From NCBI GenBank assembly GCA_023150835.1, contig JAKLKB010000006.1, positions 1-64,000 of the forward strand: 64,000 bases of DNA, written 5' to 3'. Positions 60,669 through 64,000 of this stretch are shown here, in pieces. Source of the stretch: Myxococcota bacterium. Lineage in GTDB: Bacteria > Myxococcota_C > UBA6777. The position numbers and the translations under genes are program-made. A model generated the notes under the pieces. The model made no database searches and was not told the origin of the DNA. It worked only from the letters and a program-made list of their open reading frames with translations. Every line of letters starts with the position of its first letter. Positions within the stretch are counted from its first letter, which is position 1.

Positions 60669-63329
60669 TTACTTGTGAGCGATCTGGAAGGTGATCGATT
60701 TGGCCGTTTTTTGCCAGAAGGTGCGGAAGGCTTGATACCGTTCGGCGGGGAGTTCGCGTTGGCGAAACTCGATGTGCGTGTGTTTGGAGAGCACGTTGCT
60801 TTCGATCTTATGCGAAGATTTGAGGTAGACGACACCATCAAACGATTTGTCATAGCTGTGTTCTTTGGCTTTGGCGGACTTGCGAAGGTTGAGACTGAGC
60901 TTGAACGACGGCGGAAAACGCAGCGTGATCTTGGTTTCTTTGAGGTAGGGGTATTCAAAAAACAGCTTCACATCGCGGTTGGGGGCTGTAAAGGTGTAAG
61001 AGGGGAGTGTGCCCGGGGTTTTGTAGAGCATGACTTTTTGGCTGTGGGGAAAGCAGTGATGGGCTTTGAATTTGTAGCGGTAGGTGACGGGCTGCGAGAG
61101 GTCTTGGATGTTGAGTTCGGGTAGCACAAGATCGGTGATCTCGAACTGTTGGCCGCAAACTTGGCGAAGCCATCCGCCGCGTTGTTTGCGCCAAGTTTCC
61201 CAGTCACGGGGTTGGGCAAACAGAAGCTGTCGGCGGACGTTGGCGGCAAGATGCCCCGTCAGCTTGATCTCGTAACTGCCCGTCAGTGTGCCCTCTGCGT
61301 CCACTTGCATATCAAAGGTGCGGAAGTCTTGGGTGTAGGTGTAGGGTTGGGAAGGCGTCTTAAAGAAGCGGCCACCGCCGTAGTCGATGATGAAGGCTTC
61401 GACGCCTTCGGCGCGTGGATTGACGGTGTTGTAGGGATCGACGATCCCTGCGGGGCTCAAGAGGCGGCCTTGGTTGACGGTGCGCTCTTTTCCGGCAGGA
61501 GCAAACTTCGCGGCATCAGCGGCACGTTCGGCGTGTAAGCCACGCCAAGGGCCTTCGGATTCTTCAGGGACGAAAACAGCCAACCCACCGAAGACATCGC
61601 GGTCAGGGAGACCTTTGCGGTAGTCGTAGTATCCGTTGGGGACGAGGGCTGCGTAGGCGCGGATGCCAAGCGAACGCAACATGACGATGAAAAGCATATT
61701 GCTAACGTAGGGGTTTCCTGTGCGCATCTGATAGCTGCGCAAGAGGTCTTCGCCCGAAGATAGGCCAAAGTTGATCGGTGCAAGGCCGATCGCACCTTGG
61801 ACATAGAGGTTTTGGCGGAGATGTTCGTAGATGACTTTGATCTTTTCTTCGCGGCTGGTGGCGTTGCGGGTGAGATCGCGGGCGATCTTGGGGAGGCCAT
61901 TTTGGTTGAGTTCTTGGTCTTCGTCCATCTGGAAGTTGCGGTTAAATCCGCCGCGATCGTCTTGGAAGGGCCACATCGCACGAGTATACCAAGCGATCAC
62001 GTTTTTCCATTCGGCGCGGATATCTTGGTATTCGGCGAGGCGGGTATCCAACATCCGCACGATCTTGATGGTGGCTTGCGGGGGTTTGCAATAACGGGGC
62101 GGTAGCGCCGAGGTTTTGCACATGGCGTTGAGGCCCATCCGACCTTGGCGAGTCACGCCCGGGACGTTGCGCATGTAGACGTCGATCATGCGGGAATCGC
62201 GGTCGTGGCTCACACGCACAGCGTCTCCCCCAAAGGAGCGATCGGCTTCGTCGGCGACGAGTGCTGCCCGAATGGCTTGTTCGACAGCGAGGTCGAGTTG
62301 GAGCTTGTCGCTGACGGGCGCTTTCGGTGTTTCGAGCGGTTTGTTTGGATCGATCGTGCCTTTGACTTTCTCGGCGCTCTCGGGAGCCGAGACTTGCAGG
62401 CGCTGGATCACGGCTTGGCGCTCGGCGGCGCTCATCATCGGAAACACATTCAGCGCAGCGATGCGTTTGTCCTCGGGCAGTCGGTCGAAAACGTTCACCA
62501 TCAAGGTCTTTTGCTTGACGTTAAGACCTTTGAGCCAAGCCTGTGCAGCCGCTTTTTTGTCGGCAGGGAACTGTTCGAGCAGCAGGTCGATCTCGGCCAT
62601 CACGCTTGCGATGCGTTGGGTGGCTTCGCGGATCTGAAGCGTTTGCAAGACAAACAAGGGATCAAGATCGATCCGCATCTCAAGGTTTTCAGCGTAGTGA
62701 TAGCGCATGTGTGCGCGGCGCACAGGGATCTCTTGTAAAAGCTCGATTCGCACGCCCGTCAATCCGAAGAAAAAGCGGTCGAATTGCATACTCAGGTCGT
62801 ATTCCCACATCACATCCAGCACACAACCCACTTCGATGCCGGGCAGATGCGCATGAAAGACTTGGTTTTCTTGCACCGTCTCGACCGCGTCTGTTCCGCG
62901 ACTATAGAACTTGACGCGGAGATCTTTGAGGACGCGATCGTCGTATTTCAACACTTTGTTGTTCGGGCAGGTGGCGCGTACGTTGAACTTTTGCAGACGA
63001 TTGAATGGACTCCACACCCCGAATCCACCCGGAAGATACTTAAAGGAAGCGTACTTGAGGCCGCCATGTTTGTTGATGCGGATGCGCTTGTTCATGCGCC
63101 AAAGAGTGGTGCGTTGGGATTGTCCGACTTGTCCCCATCGATGGTAGTATTCGGCTTCCATCCACAAGATCTCGGCATCTGGCATCGTTTGCTTGGAGCC
63201 GAGGGGTTGAAGATCTTTTTGTGTGACGGGTTGAAAGCCCTTAAAACTTGGAATGCAGCCGCTCGCGAGCAAGCCGAACAGCACAAAAGCTGGCCATTGC
63301 CCCGATACGCGGTGTTGTCTCAAACGCAT
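60669..63329 (-). CDS. DUF3857/transglutaminase-like lipoprotein
   Basis: 886 residues. Lipobox LLASGC near residue 25. DUF3857 occupies ~50-180 (YYHRWGQVGQSQRTTLWRMN). A long helical insert (~215-320, rich in MSAAERQAVIQRL-type helices) interrupts the pattern. A transglutaminase-like core follows (~500-600), where the usual G-[DN]-C reads TGNPYVSNMLFIVMLRSLGI, so Cys is replaced by Pro and the enzyme is likely inactive. A beta-rich C terminus completes it. GGGAG lies 9 nt before ATG 63329. Co-oriented and tightly spaced with the DUF3857-OmpA gene; probably an operon for an envelope complex. Confidence 0.85.
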   Translation of the reverse strand: MRLRQHRVSGQWPAFVLFGLLASGCIPSFKGFQPVTQKDLQPLGSKQTMPDAEILWMEAEYYHRWGQVGQSQRTTLWRMNKRIRINKHGGLKYASFKYLPGGFGVWSPFNRLQKFNVRATCPNNKVLKYDDRVLKDLRVKFYSRGTDAVETVQENQVFHAHLPGIEVGCVLDVMWEYDLSMQFDRFFFGLTGVRIELLQEIPVRRAHMRYHYAENLEMRIDLDPLFVLQTLQIREATQRIASVMAEIDLLLEQFPADKKAAAQAWLKGLNVKQKTLMVNVFDRLPEDKRIAALNVFPMMSAAERQAVIQRLQVSAPESAEKVKGTIDPNKPLETPKAPVSDKLQLDLAVEQAIRAALVADEADRSFGGDAVRVSHDRDSRMIDVYMRNVPGVTRQGRMGLNAMCKTSALPPRYCKPPQATIKIVRMLDTRLAEYQDIRAEWKNVIAWYTRAMWPFQDDRGGFNRNFQMDEDQELNQNGLPKIARDLTRNATSREEKIKVIYEHLRQNLYVQGAIGLAPINFGLSSGEDLLRSYQMRTGNPYVSNMLFIVMLRSLGIRAYAALVPNGYYDYRKGLPDRDVFGGLAVFVPEESEGPWRGLHAERAADAAKFAPAGKERTVNQGRLLSPAGIVDPYNTVNPRAEGVEAFIIDYGGGRFFKTPSQPYTYTQDFRTFDMQVDAEGTLTGSYEIKLTGHLAANVRRQLLFAQPRDWETWRKQRGGWLRQVCGQQFEITDLVLPELNIQDLSQPVTYRYKFKAHHCFPHSQKVMLYKTPGTLPSYTFTAPNRDVKLFFEYPYLKETKITLRFPPSFKLSLNLRKSAKAKEHSYDKSFDGVVYLKSSHKIESNVLSKHTHIEFRQRELPAERYQAFRTFWQKTAKSITFQIAHK

Positions 63330-63603
63330 ACTACTTCACTCCCAAAAGTTGATCCTGACCATCTGTTCGGCAAGATCAACGCTCTCTATGTGGTGCCGAT
63401 AACACAAAAACAGGCGCTACGTTTCGCAAAGTTCGGCAGCTTAGCTTCGTGATCGGAGGCTGTCAAGCCCTCCATGTCTCTGCAAACGCGAACATTTATC
63501 GCAACCCCACACAAAATGCAAATCTGTTTCGTGATGGGGTTGTGTTGTTGTGGGAGGAGGTGGGGGGGGAAGCGAGAGGAAGTGGTGGGGGAAAGCGGGA
63601 GGA

Positions 63604-64000
63604 TTAGGGGGTGTTGCTGCGGTTTTCGATGCCGGTGGCTTGGTCTTTGTTGATGATGTTGAATTCGACGCGGCGGTTGGTGGCGCGATTTTGTTTGGTG
63701 TCGTTGGCGACGATGGGTTTATCGGGTCCGAAACCTTTGGCTTCGAGGCGGCCTTCATCGATACCTTTTTTGATCAAGTACTTGCGAACGGATTTGGCGC
63801 GGCGATCAGAGAGGCCAACGTTGTAGGCACGACGACCACGGTCATCGGTGTGTCCTTCGATACGGACGCGGAGTTCGGGACGGCTTTTGAGGACGGAGAC
63901 GACTTGATCGAGGACGCCAAAGGACTTGCGTTGGATGGTGTCGCGGTTGAAGGCAAAGAAGATCTTTTGGAGGATCTCGATCTTGTCTTTGGTGACTTTG
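63604..64000 (-). CDS. OmpA-family protein, C-terminal part (N terminus beyond window)
   Basis: At least 132 residues, open at the right edge. The OmpA-like domain shows FFAFNRDTIQRKSFGVLD, GHTDDRGRRAYN with the Asp/Arg peptidoglycan-binding pattern, LSDRRAKSVRKYLIKKGI and QNRATNRRVEF. It is clearly related to the OmpA end of the lipoprotein at 58101 (long identical stretches), so one arose from the other by duplication or conversion. The 274-nt gap to 63330 shows no gene. Confidence 0.9.
   Translation of the reverse strand, partial: KVTKDKIEILQKIFFAFNRDTIQRKSFGVLDQVVSVLKSRPELRVRIEGHTDDRGRRAYNVGLSDRRAKSVRKYLIKKGIDEGRLEAKGFGPDKPIVANDTKQNRATNRRVEFNIINKDQATGIENRSNTP

Overview
The window most resembles the chromosome of a Gram-negative, Myxococcota-like bacterium (former Deltaproteobacteria). 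This rests on the gene mix: lamin-tail-domain and DUF3857 lipoproteins, an OmpA-type protein with thrombospondin type 3 repeats, a Cys-rich matrixin-type protease with a MYXO-CTERM-like C terminus, very large TPR and HEAT proteins, and the proteobacterial gene order cmk-rpsA-ihfB. Assignment below phylum is not supported. No rRNA, tRNA, CRISPR array, phage or IS transposase was seen. Genes are interrupted by many short dispersed repeats and young tandem repeats.

Layout. 0-5.4 kb (minus): bacillithiol genes bshC-bshB1-bshA, followed by an exported PIG-L deacetylase that runs off the left edge. 5.5-16 kb: DUF2911 protein, SulP transporter, a split YeeE/YedE sulfur transporter pair, an LTD lipoprotein, a ComEA-like HhH protein, PhoH and an M48 peptidase. 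16.2-27.5 kb (plus): an 11-gene biosynthetic cluster with alpha-oxoamine synthase, acyltransferase, dehydratase, ketosynthase, ketoreductase, HMG-CoA-synthase-like enzyme (HCS), two enoyl-CoA-hydratase-like enzymes (ECH1 and ECH2), two FabL-like enoyl reductases and one ACP. 27.5-34 kb: a repeat-bearing unknown protein, BrnT/BrnA, a DCC protein, a methylcrotonyl-CoA carboxylase-type subunit, a Cds1-like enzyme and a GxxExxY protein. 34-51 kb: HEAT protein, LRR protein, UvrD helicase and a 3249-residue TPR/PQQ/HEAT protein. 51-54.6 kb (minus): cmk-rpsA-ihfB. 54.8-64 kb (minus): a secreted protein plus matrixin-type protease pair, two DUF3857 lipoproteins and an OmpA protein cut by the right edge.

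The best candidate for an undescribed system is the 16.2-27.5 kb cluster. It holds the parts of a polyketide beta-branching (HCS) cassette, with HCS, dehydratase ECH1, decarboxylase ECH2 and an ACP. Here they sit with a freestanding type II fatty-acid-like elongation set and an alpha-oxoamine synthase, and no modular megasynthase is present. The simplest inference is a dedicated pathway that builds a methyl-branched acyl-ACP and releases it by decarboxylative condensation with an amino acid, giving an amino-ketone such as a branched sphingoid-like base. This is inferred from the gene set only.

Two dispersed intergenic repeat families are clear. One is a ~100-125 bp MITE-like element with ends close to ATACGAAATCCGC. 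The other is a REP-like double-hairpin element. Tandem repeats lie inside genes or just after stop codons at many places, in one case as copies of the coding 3' end including the stop codon.
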